Shown here: piece after piece, positions 35,280 to 44,333 of the stretch | Position numbering within the stretch: position 1 is the stretch's first letter | Layout of the letters: each line of letters begins with the position of its first letter | NCBI RefSeq assembly: GCF_005877905.1 | Contig: NZ_SWDV01000028.1 | Span: forward strand, 1 to 64,000 | Direction of reading: 5' to 3' | From: Pseudomonas nicosulfuronedens | GTDB taxonomy: Bacteria > Pseudomonadota > Gammaproteobacteria > Pseudomonadales > Pseudomonadaceae | Length of the DNA: 64,000 nucleotides | The notes under the pieces: generated by a model | Told to the model about the DNA's origin: nothing | Databases searched by the model: none | The model's input: only the letters and a program-made list of their open reading frames with translations | Position numbers and translations under genes: made by a program

Positions 35280-38170
35280 TCAATTTCTTCGATCCCGCAA
35301 CGTCCAGCACGAGTGATATCGACCTCGGCACACCCGCCCGCGACAGCGCCGTGCAGGTCAGCCTGAACATCGACGGGCGCGAAATCAGCGTGCCCGCCGG
35401 TACCTCGGTGATGCGCGCTGCAGCCCTGTTGGGCACCAGCATTCCGAAACTCTGCGCCACCGACAGCCTGGAAGCCTTCGGCTCGTGCCGCATGTGCCTG
35501 GTGGAAATAGACGGCATGCGCGGCTACCCGGCCTCCTGCACCACGCCGGTAAGCGAAGGCATGGTGGTACGCACGCAGACGCCAAAACTGGCGAACCTGC
35601 GCCGCAACGTGATGGAACTGTACATCTCCGACCACCCGCTGGACTGCCTGACCTGCTCGGCCAACGGCAACTGCGAGTTGCAGACCGTCGCCGGTCAGGT
35701 CGGCCTGCGCGAGGTGCGCTACGGCTACGATGGCGCCAATCACCTGGAGGACGCCAAGGACGTCTCCAACCCCTACTTCGACTACGACCCGAGCAAGTGC
35801 ATCGTCTGCAACCGCTGCGTGCGCGCCTGCGAGGAAACCCAGGGCACCTTCGCCCTGACCATCGAGGGGCGCGGCTTCGAGTCCCGCGTGGCGGCGGCCG
35901 GCGGCGAGAACTTCCTCGATTCCGAGTGCGTTTCCTGCGGCGCCTGCGTGCAGGCCTGCCCCACCGCCACGCTGATGGAAAAGAGCGTGGTCGAGATCGG
36001 CCAGCCGGACCGCGCTGTCATCACCACCTGCGCCTACTGCGGAGTGGGCTGCTCCTTCCGCGCCGAGATGAAGGGCAACCAGCTGGTGCGTATGGTCCCG
36101 GACAAGAACGGCCAGGCCAACCACGGCCACTCCTGCGTCAAGGGCCGCTTCGCCTGGGGCTATGCCACGCACCCGGACCGCATCACCAAGCCAATGATCC
36201 GCCAGCACATCAGCGATCCCTGGCAGGAAGTCAGCTGGGACGAGGCGGTCACCTACGCCGCCAGCGAATTCCGGCGCATCCAGACGAAGTACGGGCGCGA
36301 CTCCATCGGCGGCATCACCTCCAGCCGCTGCACCAACGAAGAGACCTACCTGGTACAGAAACTGGTGCGCGCGGCGTTCGGCAACAACAACGTCGATACT
36401 TGTGCGCGGGTCTGCCACTCGCCCACCGGCTACGGCCTGAAGCAGACCCTGGGCGAGTCTGCCGGCACCCAGAGCTTCGACTCGGTGATGCACTCCGACG
36501 TGGTGCTGGTGATGGGCGCCAACCCCACCGACGCGCACCCGGTGTTCGGCTCGCAGCTCAAGCGTCGCCTGCGCCAGGGCGCGCAGCTGATCGTCATCGA
36601 CCCGCGGCGCATCGACCTGGTCGACTCGCCCCACGCCCGCGCCGAGCTGCACCTGCAACTGCGCCCCGGCACCAACGTCGCCATGCTCAACGCCCTGGCC
36701 CACGTCATCGTCACCGAGGGGCTGGTCAAGCAGGACTTCGTCGATGCGCGCTGCGAGGCCAGCGACTTCATCCGCTGGCGCGATTTCGTCAGCCTGCCGG
36801 AGAACGCCCCGGAAGTGCTCGGCCCGGTCTGCGGCGTGCCGGCCGAAGAGATCCGCGCCGCCGCCCGCCTTTACGCCACCGGCGGCAACGCGGCGATCTA
36901 CTACGGCCTGGGCGTCACCGAACACAGCCAGGGCAGCACCGCGGTGATGGGGATCGCCAACCTCGCCATGGCCACCGGCAACGTCGGCCGCGAAGGCGTC
37001 GGGGTGAACCCGCTGCGCGGCCAGAACAACGTGCAGGGCTCCTGCGACATGGGCTCCTTCCCCCATGAGCTGCCCGGCTACCGGCACATTTCCAACCAGA
37101 CCGTACGCAGCCAGTTCGAACAGGCCTGGGGCGTGACCCTGCAGCCCGATCCCGGCCTGCGCATCCCCAACATGTTCGAAGCGGCGCTGGGCGGCACCTT
37201 CAAGGCGTTGTACTGCCAGGGCGAGGACATCGCGCAGAGCGACCCCAACACCCAGCACGTCACCGCCGCCCTCTCCGCCATGGAGTGCGTGGTGGTGCAG
37301 GACATCTTCCTCAACGAAACCGCCAAGTTCGCCCACGTGTTCCTGCCGGGCAGCTCCTTCCTGGAAAAGGACGGCACCTTCACCAACGCCGAGCGTCGTA
37401 TCTCCCGCGTGCGCAAGGTTATGGAACCACTGGGCGGCAAGGCCGACTGGGAAGCCACCGTGGCCCTGGCCAATGCCCTGGGCTACCCGATGGACTACAC
37501 CCACCCGTCGCAGATCATGGACGAGATCGCCCGCCTGACGCCGACCTTCACCCGCGTCAGCTACGCCGAACTGGACCGCCACGGCAGCCTGCAGTGGCCG
37601 TGCAACGACGCCGCACCCGACGGCACCCCGACCATGCACATCGAGCAGTTCGTGCGCGGCAAGGGGCGCTTCATGCTCACCGGCTACGTGCCCACCGAAG
37701 AGAAGGTCAACGCCCGCTACCCCCTGCTGCTCACCACCGGGCGCATCCTCAGCCAGTACAACGTCGGCGCCCAGACCCGGCGCACCGACAACGTCGCCTG
37801 GCATGAGGAAGACCGCCTGGAAATCCACGCCAGCGATGCCGAGAGCCGAGGCATCAACGACGGCGACTGGGTTGGCGTGGGCAGCCGCGCGGGGCAGACG
37901 GTGCTGCGCGCCAAGGTCAGCGAGCGCGTGGCGCCGGGAGTGGTCTACACGACCTTCCACTTCCCCGAATCGGGCGCCAACGTGATCACCACCGACAACT
38001 CCGACTGGGCCACCAACTGCCCGGAATACAAGGTCACGGCAGTGGAAGTGGTGCGCGTGTTCCAGCCATCGGAATGGCAGAAGCGCTACCAGGCGTTCAG
38101 TGACGAGCAACGGCGCCTGCTCAAGGACCGCCGCCACGCCCAAGCCGCGCAAGCCGAGGTGCGCCGATGA
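35276..38170 (+). CDS. fdsA: NAD-dependent formate dehydrogenase alpha (catalytic) subunit
   Basis: A 964-residue catalytic subunit starting at GTG 35276, inside the fdsB stop region. The N-terminal NuoG-like part carries a [2Fe-2S] site (KLCATDSLEAFGSCRMC), a His/Cys segment (SDHPLDCLTCSANGNCELQ) and two ferredoxin motifs (CIVCNRCVRAC and CVSCGACVQAC). The molybdopterin domain follows (TTCAYCGVGCSFRAEM, HSCVKGRFAWGY). The active-site Cys, at the position of selenocysteine in FdhF, lies in CARVCHSPT. The C-terminus is the MGD-binding domain (FPESGANVITTDNSDW). It oxidises formate to carbon dioxide. The usual accessory FdsC/FdhD sulfurtransferase is not in the operon. Confidence 0.95.
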   Translation: MINFFDPATSSTSDIDLGTPARDSAVQVSLNIDGREISVPAGTSVMRAAALLGTSIPKLCATDSLEAFGSCRMCLVEIDGMRGYPASCTTPVSEGMVVRTQTPKLANLRRNVMELYISDHPLDCLTCSANGNCELQTVAGQVGLREVRYGYDGANHLEDAKDVSNPYFDYDPSKCIVCNRCVRACEETQGTFALTIEGRGFESRVAAAGGENFLDSECVSCGACVQACPTATLMEKSVVEIGQPDRAVITTCAYCGVGCSFRAEMKGNQLVRMVPDKNGQANHGHSCVKGRFAWGYATHPDRITKPMIRQHISDPWQEVSWDEAVTYAASEFRRIQTKYGRDSIGGITSSRCTNEETYLVQKLVRAAFGNNNVDTCARVCHSPTGYGLKQTLGESAGTQSFDSVMHSDVVLVMGANPTDAHPVFGSQLKRRLRQGAQLIVIDPRRIDLVDSPHARAELHLQLRPGTNVAMLNALAHVIVTEGLVKQDFVDARCEASDFIRWRDFVSLPENAPEVLGPVCGVPAEEIRAAARLYATGGNAAIYYGLGVTEHSQGSTAVMGIANLAMATGNVGREGVGVNPLRGQNNVQGSCDMGSFPHELPGYRHISNQTVRSQFEQAWGVTLQPDPGLRIPNMFEAALGGTFKALYCQGEDIAQSDPNTQHVTAALSAMECVVVQDIFLNETAKFAHVFLPGSSFLEKDGTFTNAERRISRVRKVMEPLGGKADWEATVALANALGYPMDYTHPSQIMDEIARLTPTFTRVSYAELDRHGSLQWPCNDAAPDGTPTMHIEQFVRGKGRFMLTGYVPTEEKVNARYPLLLTTGRILSQYNVGAQTRRTDNVAWHEEDRLEIHASDAESRGINDGDWVGVGSRAGQTVLRAKVSERVAPGVVYTTFHFPESGANVITTDNSDWATNCPEYKVTAVEVVRVFQPSEWQKRYQAFSDEQRRLLKDRRHAQAAQAEVRR

Positions 38171-38388
38171 GCGTCGAGAACCTGATCAAGATGGCCAACC
38201 AGATCGGCCAGTACTTCTCCACCGAGTCGGACCACAAGCTGGCGGTTCACGGCGTTCGGCAGCACCTGCAGAACTTCTGGACGCCGGCCATGCGCCGCGA
38301 GCTCAAGGACTGGCAGGATCAGAACCCCGGCGACGAGCTGCACGCTCTGGTGCGGGCGGCACTGGCGGAGCCGGCAGCTCAGGCCTAG
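38167..38388 (+). CDS. fdsD: NAD-dependent formate dehydrogenase delta subunit
   Basis: A 73-residue protein (VENLIKMANQIGQYFSTES, then a Trp-rich FWTPAMRRELKDW) with the length and motifs of FdsD, the small subunit associated with assembly of active Fds formate dehydrogenase. It overlaps fdsA by 4 bp (ATGA) and ends the operon, converging on the PBP2 gene 17 bp away. Confidence 0.9.
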   Translation: MSVENLIKMANQIGQYFSTESDHKLAVHGVRQHLQNFWTPAMRRELKDWQDQNPGDELHALVRAALAEPAAQA

Positions 38389-38403
38389 CCGGGCTCCGCA
38401 GGA

Positions 38404-38425
38404 CCTCAGGCGTGCTTGCCTGAGG
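38404..38425. terminator. Hairpin between convergent fdsD and PBP2 genes
   Basis: Stem CCTCAGGC / GCCTGAGG with a 6-base loop, overlapping the PBP2 stop codon. No T-run is present on either strand, so bidirectional termination is only possible. Confidence 0.35.
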
Positions 38426-40298
38426 CCGTCTCGGCCGGCACGGCGTACTGCGGCTTGAGCTTGCCGTCCTGGTCGAGCAGCCACGCATCCATGATCTCGC
38501 GCACCACCGGCCCGGCCACGCGGCCGCCGGCCTCGCCGTTCTCGATGGTCACCGAGACCACGATGGACGGTTCGCTGGCCGGAGCAAAACCGACGAACAA
38601 CGCGTTGTCGCGGTGCCGCTCCTGGGTCTTCAGGCGGTTGTAGCGCTCGCCCTGGCGGATCGCGACGATCTGCGCGGTGCCGCTCTTGCCGGCGATGCGG
38701 TACTGCGCACCCTGCCCCGCAGCTCGCGCGCCGCCGCCCGGATCGTGCATCACCAGCTGCATGCCGTAGTTCACCGCGTCCCAGTCGTGGGGGTTGCTCA
38801 GGTGGATGTCGGGCATGGGATGGGCATCGACAACGTCTTCGCCGCCTACCGACTCGGCCAGCCGCGGACGGTGCCAGGCACCCTTGCTGGCAATCAGCGA
38901 GGTCGCTTCGGCGAGTTGCAGCGGCGTCACCTGCATGTAGCCCTGGCCGATGCCAAGGATCACCGTCTCGCCGGGGAACCAGGCCTGGCGGCGGGTAGCG
39001 CGTTTCCACTCGCGGGACGGCATCAGGCCGGGAGATTCCTCGGCCATGTCGATGGAGACCTTGCTACCCAGCCCGAAGCGCGTCAGGTAGTCGTGCATGC
39101 GGTCGATGCCGAGCTTGTGCGCAACGTCGTAGAAGTAGGTGTCGTTGGAGCGCTTGATGGCCGTGCCCAGATCCACCCAGCCGTCGCCGCTGTGGTTCCA
39201 GTTGCGGTACTTGTGGTCGTAGTTGGGCAGCTGGAAGTAGCCCGGATCGAAGACCCGCGTGGCCGGTGTGATGGTGCCGGTATCCAGCCCGGCGATGGCC
39301 ACCACCGGCTTGATGGTCGAGCCCGGCGAATAGAGTCCGCGCAGCGCCCGGTTGAACAGCGGCCGGTCGATGGAATCGCGCAGCTCGGCATATTGCGCAG
39401 AGCTGATGCCGTTGACGAACAGGTTCGGGTCGAAGCTCGGGTTGCTGACCATCGCCAGCACCTGGCCGGTGTTCGGGTCCAGCGCCACCACCGAGCCACG
39501 GCGATCGCCCAGGGCCTTCTCGGCGGCGACCTGCAGGTCCACGTCCAGGCCGAGCACGATGTTCTCGCCGGCCACCGGCGGCACCTTCTTCAGCACGCGC
39601 ATGACGCGGCCCTGGGCGTTGGTTTCGACTTCCTCGTAGCCGACGTGGCCATGCAGCTGCGGCTCGTAGAAGTGCTCGATACCGGTCTTGCCGACGTACT
39701 CGGTGCCCCGGTACTCGGTGCTGTCCAGGCGCGCCGCCTCGCGTTCGTTGATCCGCCCGACGAAGCCGACCGAGTGGGCGAAGTGCTCGCCATAGGGGTA
39801 GTGGCGGACGAACTCGGCATCCACATCGATGCCCGGCAGCTTGTAGCGGTTGACCTCGATGAGGGCGATCTGCTCCTCGCTCAGGTCGTGCAGCAGGGTC
39901 ACCGGTTCGAAGGGATGGCGGCTCTTCTTCAGCGCCTTGTCGCACTGCAGGCGCTGCTCGGGGCTCAGGTGAAGGATATCGGTCACCTGGTCGAGCACCA
40001 CCTGGGAATTGCCGGCGCGCTCGCGGGTCAGGGTGAGGTTGAAGCTGGGCAGGTTCTCGGCGAGCACCTTGCCATTGCGGTCGAAGATCAGCCCGCGTTC
40101 CGGGGGGATCGGCAGGACATGGATGCGGTTGTTCTCGGAGACAGTGGCGTTGGTCGCGTAGTCGGTGACCTGGAGGAAATACAGCCTCGCCACCAGGGTC
40201 ACGCTCATCAGGGCCACCAGCGCGCCGCAGGCGATCAGGCGGCGGTTGACCAGCATCGACTCCTGCTGGTGGTCCTTGAGTTTGATCGGATCGTGCAT
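38406..40298 (-). CDS. mrdA: Penicillin-binding protein 2 (peptidoglycan transpeptidase)
   Basis: A 630-residue class-B PBP from the ATG at 40298. A single membrane anchor lies at about residues 20-42. The pedestal/dimerisation domain (RGLIFDRNGKVLAENLPSF) is followed by the transpeptidase domain with Ser327-x-x-Lys330 in SPGSTIKP, SND in KRSNDTYFY, and KSGTAQ. PBP2 cross-links lateral-wall peptidoglycan with RodA in the elongasome. Here no rodA, rlpA or mltB neighbours are present, so this is probably a second, stand-alone copy rather than the one in the main elongation locus. An upstream extension to 40463 has no family similarity and was dropped. Confidence 0.92.
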   Translation of the reverse strand: MHDPIKLKDHQQESMLVNRRLIACGALVALMSVTLVARLYFLQVTDYATNATVSENNRIHVLPIPPERGLIFDRNGKVLAENLPSFNLTLTRERAGNSQVVLDQVTDILHLSPEQRLQCDKALKKSRHPFEPVTLLHDLSEEQIALIEVNRYKLPGIDVDAEFVRHYPYGEHFAHSVGFVGRINEREAARLDSTEYRGTEYVGKTGIEHFYEPQLHGHVGYEEVETNAQGRVMRVLKKVPPVAGENIVLGLDVDLQVAAEKALGDRRGSVVALDPNTGQVLAMVSNPSFDPNLFVNGISSAQYAELRDSIDRPLFNRALRGLYSPGSTIKPVVAIAGLDTGTITPATRVFDPGYFQLPNYDHKYRNWNHSGDGWVDLGTAIKRSNDTYFYDVAHKLGIDRMHDYLTRFGLGSKVSIDMAEESPGLMPSREWKRATRRQAWFPGETVILGIGQGYMQVTPLQLAEATSLIASKGAWHRPRLAESVGGEDVVDAHPMPDIHLSNPHDWDAVNYGMQLVMHDPGGGARAAGQGAQYRIAGKSGTAQIVAIRQGERYNRLKTQERHRDNALFVGFAPASEPSIVVSVTIENGEAGGRVAGPVVREIMDAWLLDQDGKLKPQYAVPAETASGKHA

Positions 40299-40522
40299 CG
40301 GGATTCCAGAAGGCCCCATCGACCCGGCGGAAAGCGTTTCGCCCTTGCCGTGCAAGGGAGCTTTCCAATCGATGCGGCCTGTTTGCAGCAGAGCGGGAAA
40401 GGAAGAAACCGGCAGTGCCCGGCGTGGAGCGATCACGCGTCGGCAGGCAGTCCGGCGCGGCATGGTAGCAGACTGGCCGGGCGGATTCTGACCGGCAGTC
40501 GAGGCGTCGGCCTTTCACCTCC

Positions 40523-40921
40523 TCAGAGCCCAGCGACCCCCGCTCGCGCCACTTGCGCGTCCTGCTCGGCCCTGACGCCGGAAACTCCCACGGCACCGAC
40601 TACCTGCCCACCTACCAGGATCGGCACGCCGCCTTCGAGGGAGGTCAGCAGCGGCGCGCTGAGGAAAGCGCTGCGACCGCCATTGACCATGTTTTCGTAC
40701 TCACGGGTTTCGCGTCGGCCGATGGCGGCGCTGCGGGCCTTCTCGGTGGCGATGTAGGCGCTGGCCTGGGCACAACCGTCCAGGCGCACCAGTGCCAGCG
40801 GGTGCCCGCCATCGTCCGCTACGGCGATGCAGACCGCCCAGCCCTGGCGCCGGGCTTCGTCGGTGGCGGCAGCGACGATGCGGGTGACGTCGGTCTGCTC
40901 GAGTACGGCTTTGTGTTGCAT
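40523..40921 (-). CDS. GlcG/HbpS-like (DUF336) heme-binding-fold protein
   Basis: About 132 residues from the ATG at 40921. It has the small GlcG/HbpS (PF03928) fold: ARRQGWAVCIAVADDGGHPLALVRLDGC, IATEKARSAA and GGVPILVGGQVVGAVGVSG. Members occur next to many catabolic operons and some bind heme or cobalamin, but their general role is unclear. It is the last gene of a five-gene minus-strand operon (oxidoreductase, binding protein, D-amino-acid-type dehydrogenase, EamA transporter, this gene), which may be related to amine or amino-acid use. Confidence 0.82.
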   Translation of the reverse strand: MQHKAVLEQTDVTRIVAAATDEARRQGWAVCIAVADDGGHPLALVRLDGCAQASAYIATEKARSAAIGRRETREYENMVNGGRSAFLSAPLLTSLEGGVPILVGGQVVGAVGVSGVRAEQDAQVARAGVAGL

Positions 40922-40973
40922 GGCATCTCTCTTGAACGGTCTCGTGAACGGCGCGCAGCACCGAGGGGAAGAA

Positions 40974-41873
40974 TCAGACCACCGAGCCTTCCGGCGGCTG
41001 CTCCAGCACCGCCACGACCACGGCACTGCCGACGATCAGCACGATGCCAACCAGCGACAGCAGGCTGAGCACCTCGCCCCAGATCAGGTAGCCGAGCAGG
41101 CTTGCCCAGATGATGCTGGTGTAGGTGTACGGCGCCAGCGTAGCGGCATGGGCACGGCGTACGGCGATGGTGAACAGCAGTTGCCCGAGGGTCGCGAGCA
41201 GGCCGAGGGCGAGCATCAGGCCCAGGTCCGGCAAGCTCGGCGTGCTCCAGGAAAACGGCAGCGTGGTGCCGGTGACCAGCGTGCCGACCACGGTGAAATA
41301 CAGCACCGTGGTGGTGGAGTCGTCGGTCGCGCGGATGCGGCGGATCTGGATCATCGACAACGCCCCGAAGAAAGCGCTGGCCACCAGCAGGCCCGGCCCG
41401 AGCAGGCTGGCCTCGGCGTTGTCCGGCTTGACCACCATCAGCACACCGATGAAGCCCAGCACCGCCGCCAGCGCGTTGCGCGGCAGCAGGCGTTCACCCA
41501 GCAGCAGCGGCGCCAGCACGATCACCAGCAGCGCCTCGGAATAGGCGATGGAAATCGCCTCGCTCAGCGGCACGTAGGGCAACCCGGCAAAGAACAGCGC
41601 CGAAGAGCCCAGCAGCGTCACCGCGCGGATGCTCTGCCCGCGCACGTCCAGCTGCCGCCAACGCTCAGCCAGCGGACGGCCGCGCAGGCAGAGGAGAAAC
41701 GCCGGCAGCACGCCGAAAGCCATGCGGAAGAAGGTCACCTCGTTGGCCGGGTACTTCAGCGCCACCACCTTGGCCAGCGCATCCACCACGGCGAAACAGA
41801 ACATCGACAACAGCATCAGGCCCACGCTGCGCATGGCATGGCTGCGAGGGGCGACAAGGGTCAGCTGGGGCAT
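40974..41873 (-). CDS. EamA/DMT-family membrane transporter
   Basis: A 299-residue membrane protein with about ten transmembrane helices in two EamA repeats (SVGLMLLSMFCFAVVDALAKVVALKYP, and the second starting LLGPGLLVASAFFGALSM). The ATG at 41873 follows a GGAG ribosome-binding site; an upstream in-frame start lacks one. Family members export amino acids and metabolites or, less often, import them. It belongs to the amine-catabolic operon, where it could export a by-product (inference). Confidence 0.87.
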   Translation of the reverse strand: MPQLTLVAPRSHAMRSVGLMLLSMFCFAVVDALAKVVALKYPANEVTFFRMAFGVLPAFLLCLRGRPLAERWRQLDVRGQSIRAVTLLGSSALFFAGLPYVPLSEAISIAYSEALLVIVLAPLLLGERLLPRNALAAVLGFIGVLMVVKPDNAEASLLGPGLLVASAFFGALSMIQIRRIRATDDSTTTVLYFTVVGTLVTGTTLPFSWSTPSLPDLGLMLALGLLATLGQLLFTIAVRRAHAATLAPYTYTSIIWASLLGYLIWGEVLSLLSLVGIVLIVGSAVVVAVLEQPPEGSVV

Positions 41874-41919
41874 GTCGTGATCTCCTGTTTCGAGGGTGGA
41901 TGGATGCGCCGCCAAGGCT

Positions 41920-43188
41920 TCAGCGCGAACCGAAGCGGCTGGCGAGGAAGGGCGTCACCGGCACGCTGGTGACCAGGTCGCTGGCCTGCTCGGCGAGCAG
42001 CTGGCCGGTGATGGCGCCCAGGGTCAGGCCGATATGGCCGTGGCCGAAGTTGTAGAAGACCTGAGGCAGGCGCCACGATGGGCCGAGCACCGGCATGCTG
42101 TCCGGCACCGAGGAGCGGAAGCCCATCCACTGCGACACCGGCTCGTGCTGCAAGCGCAGGAAGCGTCGTGCGCCACGGGTCAGGTAGCGGTAGCGCGCCG
42201 GGCTCGGCAGCGCCTCCAGCCCAGCGAATTCCACCGTGCCGGCGACGCGCAGGCCCTGCGCCATGGGTGTCATGTAGAAGCCGCCGGCACCCCAGCAAAC
42301 CGGGCGATTGAGCACCTGCCCGGCATGCCCGAAGAGCACGTGGTAACCGCGCTCCGTGTCCTGCGGCACCGCATCGCCCAACTGATCCACCAGCGTGCGC
42401 GACCAGGCGCCGGTACACAGCGCCACGCGGTCGGCAGTCAGGTGCTCGCCGGCCACCAGCTGCGCCTGCACCGCGTCCCTGCCCTGCCCGGCCGGTTCCA
42501 GGCCCAGCAGCTCGCCACGGCGAAACTCGCCGCCCAAGGCCAGGAAGCGTTCGAACAGACGCAGGCTCAGCGCGTAGGGATCAAGCGTGCGGCTCACGCC
42601 GGGCAGCTCCACCGCGCAACTCGCGCGTGCGTTGAGCGCCGGTTCCTGCTCGCGCAACTCGCCCCCTTCGACGAAACGGATCGGCACGTCGAAGCGCCGG
42701 TGGTAATCCACCATAGCCTGCGCATCGCGGCGTTCATGCTCCTCGAAGAGGTACAGCGAACCGTCATGACGGATCAGGTCGTTGGCGCCGGCCTCGTCGA
42801 ACAGTCCCTGCCACGCGCCCATGCAGGGGCGCAGCAGGGTGTTGAGGTCGTGGCCGATGGCTTCGACGCGATCACGCCGCGAGGCTGCCAGGAACCGCAG
42901 CAGCCACGGCGCAATGCTCGGCAGGTAGGCCGGGCGGATCGCCAGCGGGCTGTCCGGGCGCAGCAGCATGCCCGGCGCCTTGCGCCAGATGCCAGGCGTG
43001 GCCACCGGCTCCACCGAGTAGGTGGCGAAGGTGCAGGCGTTGCCGAACGAAGTGGCGAGGCCGGGCGGATTGCGGTCCAGCAGGGTCACGCGGAAGTCAC
43101 GGCGCTGCAATTGCAGCGCCGTGGCCAGGCCGACCACGCCGGCGCCGACCACCAGGGCATGGCGGCGCAGGTCGTTAGGCTGGGTCAT
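41920..43188 (-). CDS. FAD-dependent D-amino-acid dehydrogenase-like oxidoreductase (DadA family)
   Basis: About 422 residues from the ATG at 43188, which overlaps the upstream stop (ATGA). The N-terminal dinucleotide-binding motif is ALVVGAGVVGLATALQLQRR. DadA-like features are SFGNACTFATYSVEPVATPG and the C-terminal FYNFGHGHIGLTLGAITGQLLAE. Such enzymes oxidise amino acids or imines and pass electrons to the quinone pool. The operon also contains a PuuB-like oxidoreductase and a polyamine-type binding protein, so the substrate may be an amine-derived amino acid rather than D-alanine. It lacks the usual dadX partner. Confidence 0.85.
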   Translation of the reverse strand: MTQPNDLRRHALVVGAGVVGLATALQLQRRDFRVTLLDRNPPGLATSFGNACTFATYSVEPVATPGIWRKAPGMLLRPDSPLAIRPAYLPSIAPWLLRFLAASRRDRVEAIGHDLNTLLRPCMGAWQGLFDEAGANDLIRHDGSLYLFEEHERRDAQAMVDYHRRFDVPIRFVEGGELREQEPALNARASCAVELPGVSRTLDPYALSLRLFERFLALGGEFRRGELLGLEPAGQGRDAVQAQLVAGEHLTADRVALCTGAWSRTLVDQLGDAVPQDTERGYHVLFGHAGQVLNRPVCWGAGGFYMTPMAQGLRVAGTVEFAGLEALPSPARYRYLTRGARRFLRLQHEPVSQWMGFRSSVPDSMPVLGPSWRLPQVFYNFGHGHIGLTLGAITGQLLAEQASDLVTSVPVTPFLASRFGSR

Positions 43189-44276
43189 TTGCCGCTCATC
43201 ACGCGGGTCCACAGGCGGGTGCTCATGCGCATCCCGGACGGCGACAGGGTCTTGATCGGGAACAGGGTGTCGAGCACTTCCTGCGGCGGGTACACGGCCG
43301 GGTTGGCGCGCAGTTCCGGCTTCACGTACGAGGTCGCGGCGGCGTTGCCGTTGGGGTACTGCACGGCGTTGGTGATGTTGGCGATCACTTCCGGCTGCAG
43401 CAGGTAGTTCATGTAGGCGTAGGCGTTATCCAGGTGCGGCGCGCCCTTGGGAATCACCACGGTGTCCACCGCGATGGTGCTGCCTTCGCGCGGCAGGCTG
43501 TAGCCGATCTTCACGCCGTTGCCGGCCTGCTGGGCGGTGGTCATGGCCTGCAGCACGTCGCCGCTGAAGCCGATGGCGACGCAGATGTTGCCGTTGGCCA
43601 GGTCGCTGACGTACTTGGACTGGTGGAAGTAGCGGATCGACGGGCGAATGGCCTGCAGCGCCGCTTCGGCGGCCTTGAAGTCGTCCGGGTTCTGGCTGGC
43701 CGGATCACGGCCGAGCACCTTGAGGGTGATGGGCACCATCTGGGTGGCGTTGTCGATGACCGCGATACCGCACTGGGCGAGCTTTTCCGCGTTCTTCGGA
43801 TCGAACAGCAGCTGCCAGCTGCGGGTAACGTCGGTGTTGCCGAAGATGGCCTTGATCCTGTCCTCGTTGTAGCCGATGCCGACAGTCACCCAGAGGTAGG
43901 GAATGGCGTAGCGGTTACCCGGGTCGCTGACCTCGAGGATCTTCATCAGCTTGGGATCGAGGTTGTTCCAGTTGGGCAGCTTGCTCTTGTCCAGCTCCTG
44001 GATGGCGCCGGCCTTGATCAGCCGCGGCAGGAAGTGGTTGGACGGGCTGGCCAGGTCATAGCCACTGGCGCCGGTCATCAGCTTGGCTTCGGTGGTCTCG
44101 TTGCTGTCCACCAGATCGTAGGTGGTCTGGATGCCGGTCTGCTGGGTGAAGTTCGCCAGGGTGTCGTCGGCGATGTAGCTGCTCCAGTTGGCGATGGTGA
44201 CGGTCTGCGCCGCCTGGGTGGTGCCAGCCAACAGCGACAGGGCCAGGCCTGCCAGGGTCATGGGACGGATGATCAT
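43185..44276 (-). CDS. Periplasmic polyamine-type substrate-binding protein (PotF/SpuD-like)
   Basis: A 363-residue extracytoplasmic solute-binding protein. The signal peptide ends near residue 22 (TTQA). The mature part starts QTVTIANWSSYIADDTLANFTQQTG, as in PotF, PotD and SpuD. It also has YDLASPSNHFLPRLIKAGAIQELDKSKLPNW and YAIPYLWVTVGIGYNE. It binds a polyamine or related amine in the periplasm. No ABC permease or ATPase is encoded in the operon, so it must either use a transporter encoded elsewhere or serve another role. It is second in the operon, 57 bp after the oxidoreductase stop. Confidence 0.9.
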   Translation of the reverse strand: MIIRPMTLAGLALSLLAGTTQAAQTVTIANWSSYIADDTLANFTQQTGIQTTYDLVDSNETTEAKLMTGASGYDLASPSNHFLPRLIKAGAIQELDKSKLPNWNNLDPKLMKILEVSDPGNRYAIPYLWVTVGIGYNEDRIKAIFGNTDVTRSWQLLFDPKNAEKLAQCGIAVIDNATQMVPITLKVLGRDPASQNPDDFKAAEAALQAIRPSIRYFHQSKYVSDLANGNICVAIGFSGDVLQAMTTAQQAGNGVKIGYSLPREGSTIAVDTVVIPKGAPHLDNAYAYMNYLLQPEVIANITNAVQYPNGNAAATSYVKPELRANPAVYPPQEVLDTLFPIKTLSPSGMRMSTRLWTRVMSGK

Positions 44277-44333
44277 GCTGCCCTCGGTTTTTGTTTTCGG
44301 GATGGTCTTGGTTTGCGTGGGTAAAGCGGTGAG

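Noticed and set aside
34952-38152. An open frame of over 1000 codons on the minus strand
   Set aside because: It lies opposite the clearly identified fdsA, and its product is repetitive His/Val/Gly/Ala-rich sequence without motifs.
38613-40757. A 714-codon open frame on the plus strand
   Set aside because: It is antisense to PBP2, whose three active-site motifs are intact; the product has no recognisable features.
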